A stretch of DNA of 33,782 bases from a virus, in the IMG/VR virus record IMGVR_UViG_3300004805_000021, positions 1-33,782 of that record; one strand, written 5' to 3'. The position numbers were made by a program, and so were the translations under genes. Below are positions 1-7,729 of this stretch, piece by piece. Positions within the stretch are counted from its first letter, which is position 1; each line of letters opens with the position of its first letter. Under the pieces are notes generated by a model. The model made no database searches. It was not told where the DNA came from and saw nothing but the letters and a program-made list of their open reading frames with translations.

Positions 1-2
1 TT

Positions 3-104
3 GTGGACAACCCAACTATGGATGACAGACTCAGTAATGAGGTACTAAAAAGTAGTGGTTGGTTGAAACAAGAAGAAAAAACTAAGATACATAATTTTTC
101 TTAG
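3..104 (+). CDS. C-terminal end of an unknown gene cut by the window edge
   Basis: An open frame enters from the left edge and gives 33 residues ending KTKIHNFS before a TAG at 102-104. No domain can be recognised in so short a piece. The same frame stays open after the TAG and encodes a further coding-like stretch (ending KLNSGLK) to a TAA at 192-194, so the TAG may be a nonsense change, a readthrough stop, or simply the real end. Frame and stop are seen directly; that this is a gene is inferred from the absence of stops and from the next gene starting just downstream. Confidence 0.45.
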   Translation: MDNPTMDDRLSNEVLKSSGWLKQEEKTKIHNFS

Positions 105-208
105 ATTTTTTTGAACGGTGGTGATGATGTGTACCTTGAAGATTATAATCCACAAGAAAGAATAAAAGCTAAATTAAATAGTGGTTTGAAATAAACCAAA
201 ATTTCCAG

Positions 209-217
209 ATATTTATA
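209..217 (+). promoter_or_regulatory. Putative late promoter box ATATTTATA
   Basis: ATATTTATA lies 12 bases before the ATG at 230. The same box, or ACTATTTATA, stands at a similar distance before at least seven other starts in this window, on both strands. Its core TATTTATA is the reverse complement of the T4 late box TATAAATA; the late role here is inferred from the kinds of genes it precedes. Confidence 0.5.
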
Positions 218-229
218 GGAAAATAAATA

Positions 230-991
230 ATGGAATCAATTTTAAGTAGTTTTAGAGTAAGAACCACTCTCAATCCAGAAATATGGATCGATGCGAAGAG
301 CAGGGACACGAATTCCATCAGACTCGATTCTGAAATCAGAACCAGCCTTTTAAATACAGCAAAGGAATTTGTTGATTCGTTTGGTGTAGAAAACGTCGAA
401 ATTGATGATATTTTGTTTGTTGGTAGTCTTGCAAATTATAATTGGTCATCATATTCAGATGTCGATCTTCATGTTGTTATTGATAAAAGCCTCATTGGTG
501 ATGATGTTATTCTTGTTAATGAATTTATCGATGCAAAGAAAAACCTTTTCAATCTTAAACACGATATAAAGATTAAAGGTTATGATGTTGAAATATACGG
601 CCAGGATATAAAAGAAGAACTTCAGTCAAGCGGAATATATAGTGTTCTATATAACAAATGGATTAAAGCACCATCAAAACTCGATCTTGAACTTGACAAA
701 AAAGCAGTTATTAAAAAAGTAAAAGAATTCGTTAAAACATTGGATGAATTGGAAAAAATGGAAGACTCTGACGCAAAGATAAACAAAATCAATAAATTAA
801 AAGATAAAATAAAAAAATATAGAAAAGCTGCATTAAAAACTCACGGAGAATTAAGTGTTGAAAATTTAGTATTCAAATATTTAAGAAGATCAGGTTTTTT
901 AGAAACCATGATCAACCTTAAAACCAAAACCAAAGATGCTATATTATCAGTGGAAAATATGAACTTTGATGAAAATGCAGATATTTATTAA
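230..991 (+). CDS. Nucleotidyltransferase-fold protein
   Basis: A 253-residue protein with the nucleotidyltransferase superfamily signature: GS at residues 65-66 followed by SDVDLHVV with Asp77 and Asp79, the usual metal-binding pair (GSx(n)DxD). This family transfers nucleotides to proteins, RNA or small molecules; the substrate here cannot be told. The C-terminal half (about 140-215) is Lys/Glu-rich and probably helical. Proteins with this motif recur in large phage genomes near virion genes. A late-type box precedes the start. The TAA stop sits exactly at the inferred insertion point of the non-coding unit 989-1172, and the stop is the same with or without the insertion. Confidence 0.75.
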   Translation: MESILSSFRVRTTLNPEIWIDAKSRDTNSIRLDSEIRTSLLNTAKEFVDSFGVENVEIDDILFVGSLANYNWSSYSDVDLHVVIDKSLIGDDVILVNEFIDAKKNLFNLKHDIKIKGYDVEIYGQDIKEELQSSGIYSVLYNKWIKAPSKLDLELDKKAVIKKVKEFVKTLDELEKMEDSDAKINKINKLKDKIKKYRKAALKTHGELSVENLVFKYLRRSGFLETMINLKTKTKDAILSVENMNFDENADIY

Positions 992-1172
992 CATCAGTGT
1001 CTACCTTTTGGATGTACCAACTGATTAAAATAATATCGTTTGGGACAAACGATTACAGACGTGGAGATCAAATAAGACCAGCTAACGCTGGCACAATCCG
1101 TGAAACGTCCAAAGTTCTGAATAAAAGTTCAGAAGCCCGTCTTATCGCCTTTGGCGTGGGTGGGTAGTTCAC
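989..1172 (+). mobile_element. 184-base non-coding IS605-like unit, highly structured
   Basis: The last 41 bases (about 1132-1172) match the right ends of the IS605 elements at 3418 and 14446 with about three differences and end in the same TTCAC. The left boundary is inferred from TTTAT at 984-988, the same target as the other copies. There is no ORF. Perfect inverted repeats are visible: 993-998/1020-1025, 1035-1042/1046-1053 (8 bp, 3-base loop), 1058-1062/1105-1109 enclosing 1078-1082/1087-1091, and 1115-1121/1128-1134. This suggests a stand-alone guide-RNA-like (reRNA/omegaRNA) or PATE-type unit mobilised in trans. The left end does not resemble those of the complete elements, so the mobility claim rests mainly on the right end. 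Confidence 0.6.
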
Positions 1173-1205
1173 TAACAAGAATAAGTAACTAAAAAAAAAT
1201 ATATT

Positions 1206-2473
1206 ATGTTAAACCCAATAGGATCAGAAAAAATACAGAATGTTGATGAAAAATTAGCCAGAATCAAACAAATGGCAGGTATCAACGAAACTACTGAAGC
1301 GACACCTTTAATCGGTAAACTTCAAACTATTATCCATGAAGCTGTTGCGTCTAATGGTGAAGAATATGCTATCATTCAAGAAAATAAATATGTTTATATT
1401 AAGAAAAAAAATGATGATGGTGTATATGATTATATTGGTGGTCTTCAAAACCTTCAAGAACATTCTTATAAAGGATATGGTGAAGCTTACAAACAACTTA
1501 ATTTCTTATTCCAACAGATAAACGAACAAGTCGGACACAAAGAAAGTGTCGATATGTATAAAAAAAAAGTTTAACTGAAAAATACGTTTTAAAAATCCCA
1601 AAACCACAAACAGCTCCAGATACAGGAACAAGCTCAGATCCTCAAACTGCAGACCTGGAAGCCAGTCTTACACAAGGAATGCCAGCTGAAACGCCTCCTG
1701 CAGATGCCGCCATGCCAACCGATCCAAACATGCCACCAGCTGATCCAAACGCACAACCTGGCGGAGATGAAAATTTTAAAGAAGTACAAAAACTTACAGG
1801 TCAACTAGCTCAAAAGTTACGTGAAATTGGTGATATGACACCTAATGATATTAAGTATACAGTAAATTCAATTGTATCTGCTATCGATTTCACCAAATTG
1901 GATGATAATGATAAAAATTCCATCATAAATAAAATAGAAAGTAGTGGACAAGCACCAGCTGCTGCACAACAAGCTCCTCCAGCTGCCCCGCCAATGGCAG
2001 AGGAAGATATTCCAACTGATATTGGCGACTCATCCTTCGATAGTTCACCAGAAGAAGCCGAACCTAGTATGTTCACTGATATGTTTCAGAATCCGATAGT
2101 TAAAGATGCTATAGAAAAAGCTGATCTGACTTATGAGATGAAAGAAGAAGCAGATATGCTTGGTTTTGATTTTTGTGAAGCTGCAACCGTATTCATCCAT
2201 GATTATAATGAAGATAGTTCTTTCATGAATGAATTAAAGTCAATCATTAGCAATTCTGGGTTTCATGCAAGACCATCATTAAATTCACAAAAAGATCTTG
2301 AATACTATGGCGTTATGATATATAATGCTCTGGTAAGAATGGATCAAGAACAAGGCTCACAAGGCGAAATGAAAATGACACCTTTGGGTGATGTTGATGA
2401 AACAGGTTACGGTATGAGTGCTATGAATGAAGAAGCTATCCGTATTTATAAAAACAATAGGAAAAGTTTATAA
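1206..2473 (+). CDS. Probable virion protein read across a -1 frameshift
   Basis: Two frames appear to be one gene. The first starts at ATG 1206 and ends YKKKV-stop at 1574; the second is open from before 1574 and continues as SLTEKYVLKIPKPQ... to the TAA at 2473. They join at a run of nine A (1560-1568) by a -1 shift, giving about 422 residues. The N-terminus (residues 17-28, LARIKQMAGINE) carries the tag-like module seen in other putative structural proteins here. The middle is rich in Pro, Ala, Asp and Met (low complexity); the C-terminal 130 residues look globular. The first in-frame ATG of the second frame is at 1679. Programmed slippage (A AAA AAA), a real mutation and a homopolymer error are all possible. 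Function unknown; virion or scaffold role is inferred. Confidence 0.6.
1560..1568 (+). promoter_or_regulatory. A9 slippery run joining two frames
   Basis: The zero frame reads TAT AAA AAA AAA GTT TAA. A -1 slip on A AAA AAA changes this to AAA AGT TTA ACT GAA and bypasses the stop, entering the 1679-2473 frame in its upstream extension. The site and both frames are seen; efficient slippage is a hypothesis. Confidence 0.4.
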
Positions 2474-2478
2474 AAAAC

Positions 2479-2509
2479 TTGTTTATTCAATGAGATTTTC
2501 TTACTATTG
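2479..2509 (+). promoter_or_regulatory. Early-type promoter for the dNMP kinase unit
   Basis: TTGTTTATTCAA, then 11 bases, then TACTATTG (one mismatch to TAnnTTTG). It has the same spacing as the leftward array but a different extended -33 box, ending 17 bases before ATG 2527. Confidence 0.6.
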
Positions 2510-2526
2510 TAGAAAAATATAATAGT

Positions 2527-3102
2527 ATGATATTAGGAATTTTTGGAAGGGCCCACCATGGGAAGGATGCAATTGGCGACTACTTAATCAATCAACATCA
2601 TTTTTCAAAATACAAATTTGCTGACCCCCTCAAGCAAGGGGCTATGGCTATGTTTGGATTTACATATGAACAAATGTATGACGAAAAATTAAAGGAAGAA
2701 ATAGATCCCTTCTGGGGCGTAACACCAAGATCTGTTTTACAGGTTCTCGGAACCGAACTTCTTCAATTCGGTCTTCAAGAACATTTACCCGACTTTAAAT
2801 TCGGAAGAAAAATATGGGTTAAAAGATTTCAACAATGGTATGAAAGCAATAAATTAGCAATCGCAGAATGGACAAATGATTGTGAATTTGATGTTGTTAT
2901 ATCAGATGTTAGATTTCAACATGAAGTTGATATAATTAAAGAGATGGGTGGTGAAGTATGGAAGGTTGTGAGACCATCTATACAGTCAGATGATGATCAT
3001 GCCTCGGAATCAGAGATGGGCGCTCTGGATGCTTCTAAAGTGTTTATAAACGATGGTACACTTATTGACCTCTACAGTAAAGTGGATGAAGCTTTGAAGT
3101 AA
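2527..3102 (+). CDS. Deoxynucleoside monophosphate kinase-like protein
   Basis: A 191-residue P-loop kinase. The N-terminus has a Walker A of the form GRAHHGKD (residues 7-14), followed by a helix, KFADPLK (typical dNMP-binding region of T4 gene 1-type kinases), VTPRSVLQVLGTE, and VVISDVRFQHEVDII, the conserved DVRFxxE segment of this family. It would phosphorylate dNMPs to dNDPs for phage DNA synthesis in the cytoplasm. Length fits the family (about 190-240). It is first in a two-gene unit: its TAA overlaps the ATG of the next gene (TAATG at 3100-3104), so translation is probably coupled. Confidence 0.85.
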   Translation: MILGIFGRAHHGKDAIGDYLINQHHFSKYKFADPLKQGAMAMFGFTYEQMYDEKLKEEIDPFWGVTPRSVLQVLGTELLQFGLQEHLPDFKFGRKIWVKRFQQWYESNKLAIAEWTNDCEFDVVISDVRFQHEVDIIKEMGGEVWKVVRPSIQSDDDHASESEMGALDASKVFINDGTLIDLYSKVDEALK

Positions 3103-3476
3103 TGAGTTCTTTGAATTTAGAAAAAGAACGTATAATCAGTATTCTTACTCTGTATGATTATAAACTACCATATGTTGTGGCAGAATATTTTTGCTACGCC
3201 TTTATGACAAATATATCATGTAAAAAAGTTATCAAGATTCAAACCATGTTCAGACCATTCCTTCAATATAAAAATGGAACGTATTATGTCTTTGAATTAA
3301 ATGGCGATGTTGCATCAACCAAAAGAGGTATTTATGTTAATTTAACTGGTTTAGAGTTTCTTATTGAAAAGGAAGATTCTGATGAGTTTATGGAAAATAA
3401 TAGCAATATGATTTTATAAAACGGAGCGTAAAACCCATCCATCGTTTTTACGTGGATGGGATGTAAGTGACAAAAG

Positions 3477-3869
3477 CTAACCTTGTGATAAGATATACTG
3501 ACGTATTGTTTCTGGTGATGCTTCACCAATAGAACAAACAAAATATCCATCTGACCACAAGATTTTACGATACCAATAATACTGACGTAATGTAGAATGA
3601 TGTAACAACCATAACTGGCGAGTAGATTCTTGTTTTAACCTACGAACCATTTGGGATATAGATAGGCAAGGTATATACCTAATTAAGAAATGAATGTGAT
3701 TAATATCACTTTCCATAACTTCTATTTCAAAATCTGAATTATCTGCTATGGATTGAAATATAGATTTTAAATCATCATTTAACTGACCAACTAAGATATT
3801 TCTACGATACTTGGTAACTAATATTAAATGACATTTTAGATAATGTTTTGAACGATTTGTTGAAGCGTA
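3477..3869 (-). pseudogene. tnpA: Y1 (REP/IS200-type) transposase, start codon lost
   Basis: About 131 residues align continuously with the intact copy at 28653-29057: YASTNRSKHYLKCHLILV at the start, the HUH motif HIH within MESDINHIHFL, and the catalytic Tyr in ETIRQYILSQG at the end. No in-frame stop interrupts it, but the ATG present in the intact copy is replaced (TTA), and the first in-frame ATG is at 3716, after the N-terminal strand. It may be silent, or start from a non-ATG codon. Function if active: single-strand transposase cutting at the element ends. Confidence 0.7.
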
Positions 3870-3938
3870 CTGCGAAAATAAATTTGTGAAATCACGATAT
3901 TATTTGTATTTTTACAAAAAAACAAAGTATTTATTAGT

Positions 3939-4772
3939 ATGAGTAAGAATACAGACAAATGGATAGGAAAAAGGTTTGGAAAACTAAAGGTAATTAGTTG
4001 TGAATCTACCATACCACCTAAATATTATGTGTACTTTAATTGTAAATGTGATTGTGGGAATGAGATAAAAATAAGTAAAGATGTTGTTTTAAACAAAGAA
4101 AGAAATGGTAAAAATATAAGTTGTGGGTGTTCGCATACAACAGTTGGTAAATCTAATATTGGTAAGAGAAGAGATAGAAAAGCAAAATCTAAAATCGGTG
4201 AAACACACAATAAATTAACAATTATAGATATTAAACCAAAACCTAAAAACAATAGGGGTTATAAGATGATTTGCAAATGTGAATGTGGTAATGTTACAGA
4301 ACAAATTTATGCAGATTTAGTTAATAATAAAGTATATAGTTGCGGTTGTTATGGGAAAGAACAACAAAGTAAAACAGGTTCAAAAGTTGGATTAAATAAT
4401 TCAACTAAAAGATGTTCTATATATAAATGGCATTATATAAAAGAAGGGAAAAGAATAAATATGCGTTCTGGATATGAAGTAATGTATGCAATGATTCTTG
4501 AAAAAGAAAAAGTTGTATGGGAGTATGAACCGAAATGTTTTAAACTACAAAATGGTAAACGATATACACCCGACTTTTATTTGTCTGGACAAAACAAATG
4601 GGTTGATATTAAAGGTAAATTTAAAAAATCATCTAAAGAAAAAATTAAAGAATTTGAAAATATGGGTTATGAAATATCCGTTATATTTATCCAAGAATTA
4701 GAAAAAAGATTAGGGAAATCATATTACCTTTTTAAAAAAGAATGGAAAATTAAGCACAATATTGATGGTTAA
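3939..4772 (+). CDS. Homing-type endonuclease: two zinc motifs plus PD-(D/E)XK domain
   Basis: 277 residues. Two similar N-terminal repeats of the form GKRFGKLxVI...CKCxCG...SCGC (about 10-64 and 87-137) have four Cys each and probably bind zinc and DNA; such modules precede nuclease domains in phage homing endonucleases. The C-terminus has SGYEVMYAMILEK (Glu180), WEYEP, YTPDFYL (Asp212) and WVDIKGKF (Asp223, Lys225), a good PD-(D/E)XK pattern close to the Vsr/EDxHD-type homing nucleases. The gene lies inside an IS605 element where the 5' part of tnpB should be, and its end overlaps the tnpB remnant by 11 bases. The role is inferred to be self-spread by DNA cutting. Confidence 0.75.
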   Translation: MSKNTDKWIGKRFGKLKVISCESTIPPKYYVYFNCKCDCGNEIKISKDVVLNKERNGKNISCGCSHTTVGKSNIGKRRDRKAKSKIGETHNKLTIIDIKPKPKNNRGYKMICKCECGNVTEQIYADLVNNKVYSCGCYGKEQQSKTGSKVGLNNSTKRCSIYKWHYIKEGKRINMRSGYEVMYAMILEKEKVVWEYEPKCFKLQNGKRYTPDFYLSGQNKWVDIKGKFKKSSKEKIKEFENMGYEISVIFIQELEKRLGKSYYLFKKEWKIKHNIDG

Positions 4773-5160
4773 GAACATAATGAAAAATCATTGTTTAGCA
4801 CAAGCAATGAGTGATGTTTCGTTGGGTACATTTTACACTATGCTTGAATACAAATCTAATTGGAATGATAGGCAATTCGTTAAGATTGATAGATTTTTTC
4901 CAAGTAGTAAGACTTGTTCAAGTTGTGGATGGACTAAACAAGACTTAACTCTTTCAATAAGAGATTGGACTTGTGAATCTTGTGGTGAACATCACGATAG
5001 AGATGTAAATGCAGCAAAGAATATATTAAAACAAGGTATAAACATATTGTCGGGTTCAGGGATTGAATCCTACGTTAAGCAAAAACAAGGTGAGGCGTTA
5101 CCATTAGGTGAGTCTGCGACCCTTGAAGCCCATCCCATCGCCTTTGGCGTGGGTGGGTAG
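4762..5160 (+). pseudogene. tnpB: C-terminal third of TnpB
   Basis: From about residue 9 the frame matches TnpB after its second catalytic residue: NHCLAQAMSD, FPSSKTCSSCG...CESCG (intact four-Cys zinc finger) and HDRDVNAAKN with the third RuvC Asp. The first two thirds, including the RuvC Asp and Glu, are missing, so it cannot cut DNA. The frame runs through the right end and stops at its TAG, as in the element at 14446. An ATG overlapping the end of the endonuclease gene could still start translation of this 132-residue piece. Confidence 0.8.
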
Positions 5161-5303
5161 TTCACTGTGTGGTGATGTTAAACTTCTATGGGGTGATGAT
5201 TGGGATGATTGGGACGAAAAAGACCTACACCATAGACTTAATTTTTCTGCGCCAAACTTTGATTATAAAAAATATAATAAACTTAATGTTACATTTTAAA
5301 TGA

Positions 5304-5328
5304 AAAAGGGGACAAATCGTCCCCTTTT
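5304..5328 (+). terminator. Strong intrinsic terminator
   Basis: AAAAGGGGAC, loop of 5, GTCCCCTTTT: a perfect 10-bp stem ending in T4, directly after the split gene. It closes the dNMP kinase unit. Confidence 0.85.
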
Positions 5329-5449
5329 CTTGTGAATTAACTTAATCCGACATAATCATGTTACATAAACAGCAGCTTAGTTAACAGTGTCGATCATGAA
5401 GGTGCTGTATTCATCTTATATTAAAAAAGTCGAACTCCGTTATTCTATA

Positions 5450-5459
5450 TATAAATAGT
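5450..5459 (-). promoter_or_regulatory. Orphan late-type box ACTATTTATA
   Basis: On the minus strand this box points into the gene-poor stretch 5336-5449, where only a six-codon ORF follows. It may be a relic, or may drive a short RNA. Confidence 0.3.
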
Positions 5460-5484
5460 TTGAAATTCAGTTTTGTTGCGCTTT

Positions 5485-6060
5485 TTAACAAATATTTTCA
5501 GGATTTTGTATGATTTTTTTTAACTTTGTGCTTAACACAATGTCATCCAAAACTTCAGGTTGTGTGCCCTTATGTATAACAAAAAAATCATATTTACCTG
5601 ACAAGTAATCATCGGCGTCTGATGTCATTGCAACATTTTTACCGTGATTCTTCATATCATTGAAGAAGCTTGCAAGTGCAAAAGGAATGGCGCTCTTATC
5701 AACATAATCCTTCCAATCATAAACCTTCCCACCATTCGGATCATTATCCATCATAACTTCCATGTATTCGGCAAGATTATCTAAAAGGTCTTCACCTGAC
5801 GCCTGATCATTGAAGGTATCTTCATGACAATATACTATATCATTGGTTTGTCTGTTTAAAATCAAATATTCATCTCTATCATATGCACATCCAATATAAG
5901 GTCCTTTTACATCTTTAGCGGTACTCATCCTTGGTTCTTGTTCGTATGGATTAGGAATATTTGAGTCGGTCATGTCAGGATTTCTCCAATCTTCTCTGAC
6001 TGGTTCAATTTCGTTATATATCTTTTGTAATTGTTGTTCAGTGATTCGATAAGTTGCCAT
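5485..6060 (-). CDS. Unknown protein with N-terminal ITEQQLQKI module
   Basis: 191 residues, acidic. The N-terminus YRITEQQLQKIYNEI is one of five copies in the window of a short motif (I/F)x(V/I/M)(T/S)ExQ. The rest (KGPYIGCAYDRDEYLILNRQ..., DYLSGKYDFFVIHKGTQPEVLDD) has no domain I can name. A late-type box at 6073-6082 lies 12 bases before the ATG. The module and promoter class suggest a virion-associated protein; this is inference. Confidence 0.7.
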   Translation of the reverse strand: MATYRITEQQLQKIYNEIEPVREDWRNPDMTDSNIPNPYEQEPRMSTAKDVKGPYIGCAYDRDEYLILNRQTNDIVYCHEDTFNDQASGEDLLDNLAEYMEVMMDNDPNGGKVYDWKDYVDKSAIPFALASFFNDMKNHGKNVAMTSDADDYLSGKYDFFVIHKGTQPEVLDDIVLSTKLKKIIQNPENIC

Positions 6061-6072
6061 ATCTATTTTCTT

Positions 6073-6082
6073 TATAAATATC
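6073..6082 (-). promoter_or_regulatory. Putative late promoter box GATATTTATA
   Basis: Precedes the 6060 start by 12 bases on the minus strand. Confidence 0.5.
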
Positions 6083-6116
6083 GCGAAAAAATAATAAAAG
6101 CCTCGTATAACATTTA

Positions 6117-6965
6117 TTATATTTTACCTCCGCATTTTGGGCAGAAGCACCACGTGGTCTTTCTTAATCTGTAACCACAATCAGGACAATAATTTTTTAA
6201 TTCATTTAGCTCAATAGGTTTTTTTGATTCTGGTAATATTTTCCACGTAATTATATTGAATGTATATGGATTAAATGCCATATCTACACTTTCTAATTCA
6301 GTATCTGAACGACGACCAGCCTCAACCCTACCAGTTTCCACCATAGGTGATTCCTGATCGTTAAGATCCATACTCATTTGCCACTCTTGGGTGTTTATGT
6401 TATTTGTTGTATTACTGTAATAAGAAATTGTTGAAGAACATTGACCTATACCTATATTTCCAACTATTCCATCTCTAAGACGATCCTTTGGAGTACCTGC
6501 ACATGAATACCAAGGATATTCAGCACCACCAGTACCAGACGAACCCATAGCTGTTGCATAACCCCCTACGGTTATAATATACGGATTTGATTTTGGTACA
6601 GTTGCTTTAGCATAGAATAATATCTCAACCAAACCATTGTCAATAATTGCTTGTTGTGCATCAGAATCATTTCCATTAATTTCATATGTGGAAAATTTAA
6701 ATTTTCTTGCTTCATCAATATAGCGATCCAAGAAAACTCTTTGACCAGGATTAATTACAATCCCGCGATCTGAAATGAATTCACCGTTTAATTTTATTTT
6801 AGCCAAAACAGGGAATGTTTTGGGATTAAAGAGTTCAAGTTCGAACTCGTCATTGTCACGTAAATATACAAAAGTGTCAATTTGTTTGACTCTGTTTTTT
6901 CCTTTTGTTACATACGCTTGTGGATTTTTCATGTTATAATAACATGAATAATTTTCATTTTTCAT
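6117..6965 (-). CDS. Conserved phage protein with C-terminal zinc ribbon
   Basis: 282 residues. The N-terminal half has the pattern FVYLRDNDEFELELFNP..VLAKIKLNG..SDRGIVINPGQRVFLDRYID..RKFKFSTYE, which I recall from a family of unknown proteins in large phages. A Gly/Ser-rich middle is followed by a C-terminal zinc ribbon, CPDCG (about 259) and CPKCG (about 276). No catalytic site is evident; a virion or DNA-contacting role is possible. The usual late box is absent just before the ATG. An ATATTTATT-like sequence lies about 100 bases upstream, leaving a long leader with inverted repeats. Confidence 0.7.
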   Translation of the reverse strand: MKNENYSCYYNMKNPQAYVTKGKNRVKQIDTFVYLRDNDEFELELFNPKTFPVLAKIKLNGEFISDRGIVINPGQRVFLDRYIDEARKFKFSTYEINGNDSDAQQAIIDNGLVEILFYAKATVPKSNPYIITVGGYATAMGSSGTGGAEYPWYSCAGTPKDRLRDGIVGNIGIGQCSSTISYYSNTTNNINTQEWQMSMDLNDQESPMVETGRVEAGRRSDTELESVDMAFNPYTFNIITWKILPESKKPIELNELKNYCPDCGYRLRKTTWCFCPKCGGKI

Positions 6966-6972
6966 ATTTTTA

Positions 6973-7058
6973 CTCGTTTACATTTTATTATACCAACCTT
7001 ATCGTTGCCATAAGCACCTCAAGGGCATTTTAAAACCCAAGGTTGATAGCCATACGAG
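6973..7058 (-). other. Structured 5' leader of the zinc-ribbon gene
   Basis: The leader holds an outer pairing (6973-6977 with 7054-7058), a 7-bp pairing CAACCTT/AAGGTTG (6994-7000 with 7039-7045) and a competing hairpin (6998-7002 with 7010-7014) that shares three bases with the 7-bp stem. Mutually exclusive stems can be regulatory, but no known riboswitch class is recognised. Confidence 0.25.
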
Positions 7059-7100
7059 GCTTTCATTTATAATAATAAATATAACGAATAAAAAATAAAG

Positions 7101-7703
7101 TTAATATGTTAAAGTAATTAAAAATTTACCACCCTCAACTTCAAGTTGTATACCAGTGATATATATTCCACCATAAGTATAATCCGATTTTTCTGTATTA
7201 ATTTCAACTGTTTGTGGTAACTCAACACCAAGTGTATTGCTGGTAATAGTGCCCCTCTCAACTATAATCTCAAAATCTCGATCTTGCATTGTCTCTCCCT
7301 GAAGACTTCCGTATATCTCAATACTAATAGGATCGAGATCAATAGATCTTATACCATAAGCCTTATGTTCCAACTTGATAAAATATCGTATGTTAACTTT
7401 TGAAAAAAGAATATCCATATCCTTCACCACATTAATATAATCATCAATATCGTTACTTTCCAATGTTCTAATGTAAGGATCTGATTCACCAACTGTTTCT
7501 ACCAAACGAGTTCTTTCTGTAACCATCTTTAATTGATTTTCAGTCATCCTAAATATTGGTCTCATCTCAGTAAGCGTTCCCTCACTTGGTTGAACAGCAT
7601 TATATTTGTATAAGTCGAACATGCTTTCCTGTACTTTCTTTGGAAGTTTATCAGTTAATTTTTTTGCTTGTTCTTCACTTATTTTTATCTTCTTCTGTGC
7701 CAT
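7101..7703 (-). CDS. Unknown protein carrying two tag-like modules
   Basis: 200 residues. Two copies of the short module occur near the N-terminus: IKISEEQAKKLTDKL (6-20) and FRMTENQLKMVTERTRL (about 51-67). The rest is beta-rich (IDLDPISIEIYG, FEIIVERGTITSNTLGVELPQTVEINT, YGGIYITGIQLEVEGGKFLITL) and resembles a small virion domain, with no named family. A late-type box at 7720-7729 precedes the ATG. Confidence 0.7.
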   Translation of the reverse strand: MAQKKIKISEEQAKKLTDKLPKKVQESMFDLYKYNAVQPSEGTLTEMRPIFRMTENQLKMVTERTRLVETVGESDPYIRTLESNDIDDYINVVKDMDILFSKVNIRYFIKLEHKAYGIRSIDLDPISIEIYGSLQGETMQDRDFEIIVERGTITSNTLGVELPQTVEINTEKSDYTYGGIYITGIQLEVEGGKFLITLTY

Positions 7704-7719
7704 ATTCTTTTATTTTAAC

Positions 7720-7729
7720 TATAAATAGT
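7720..7729 (-). promoter_or_regulatory. Putative late promoter box ACTATTTATA
   Basis: Lies 16 bases before ATG 7703 and overlaps the stop codon of the upstream gene (7729-7731). Confidence 0.5.

Larger units (their letters stand above)
3418..5165 (+). mobile_element. IS605-like element with endonuclease gene replacing most of tnpB
   Basis: Order: left end with an imperfect hairpin (about 3418-3470), tnpA on the minus strand, a PD-(D/E)XK endonuclease gene (3939-4772), the C-terminal third of tnpB (4762-5160), and a right end whose final hairpin region 5131-5165 matches the element at 14446. The target is TTTAT (3413-3417). The left end is nearly the same as that of the element at 27331-29110 (ACGGAGCGTAAAACCCA in both). 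Excision restores the host gene, which fits the strand-specific, duplication-free insertion of the IS200/IS605 family. Confidence 0.85.
3102..5299 (+). pseudogene. Unknown gene split by an IS605 element
   Basis: The 5' part (3102-3417) encodes 105 residues and then meets the element. Removing 3418-5165 joins ATTTTAT to TGTGTGG and restores one frame of about 149 residues: ...NNSNMIL-LCGDVKLLWGDDWDDWDEKD...LNVTF, ending at TAA 5299. The tail is very acidic and aromatic (GDDWDDWDE). Similar GDDWxDxPYEHN-like tails are known from phage proteins of unknown function, from memory only. The clean restoration of frame is the main evidence for both gene and element borders. As it stands the N-terminal part still gives a 105-residue product because the element supplies a stop at once. 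Confidence 0.7.

Noticed and set aside
1-194. General reassignment of TAG to an amino acid in this phage
   Set aside because: The 9754 gene and tnpB genes end sensibly at TAG, and only one in-frame TAG with coding-like continuation was found.
989-1172. Group I intron or IStron core
   Set aside because: No P7-like conserved core could be recognised; the hairpins fit a guide-RNA or palindromic element better.
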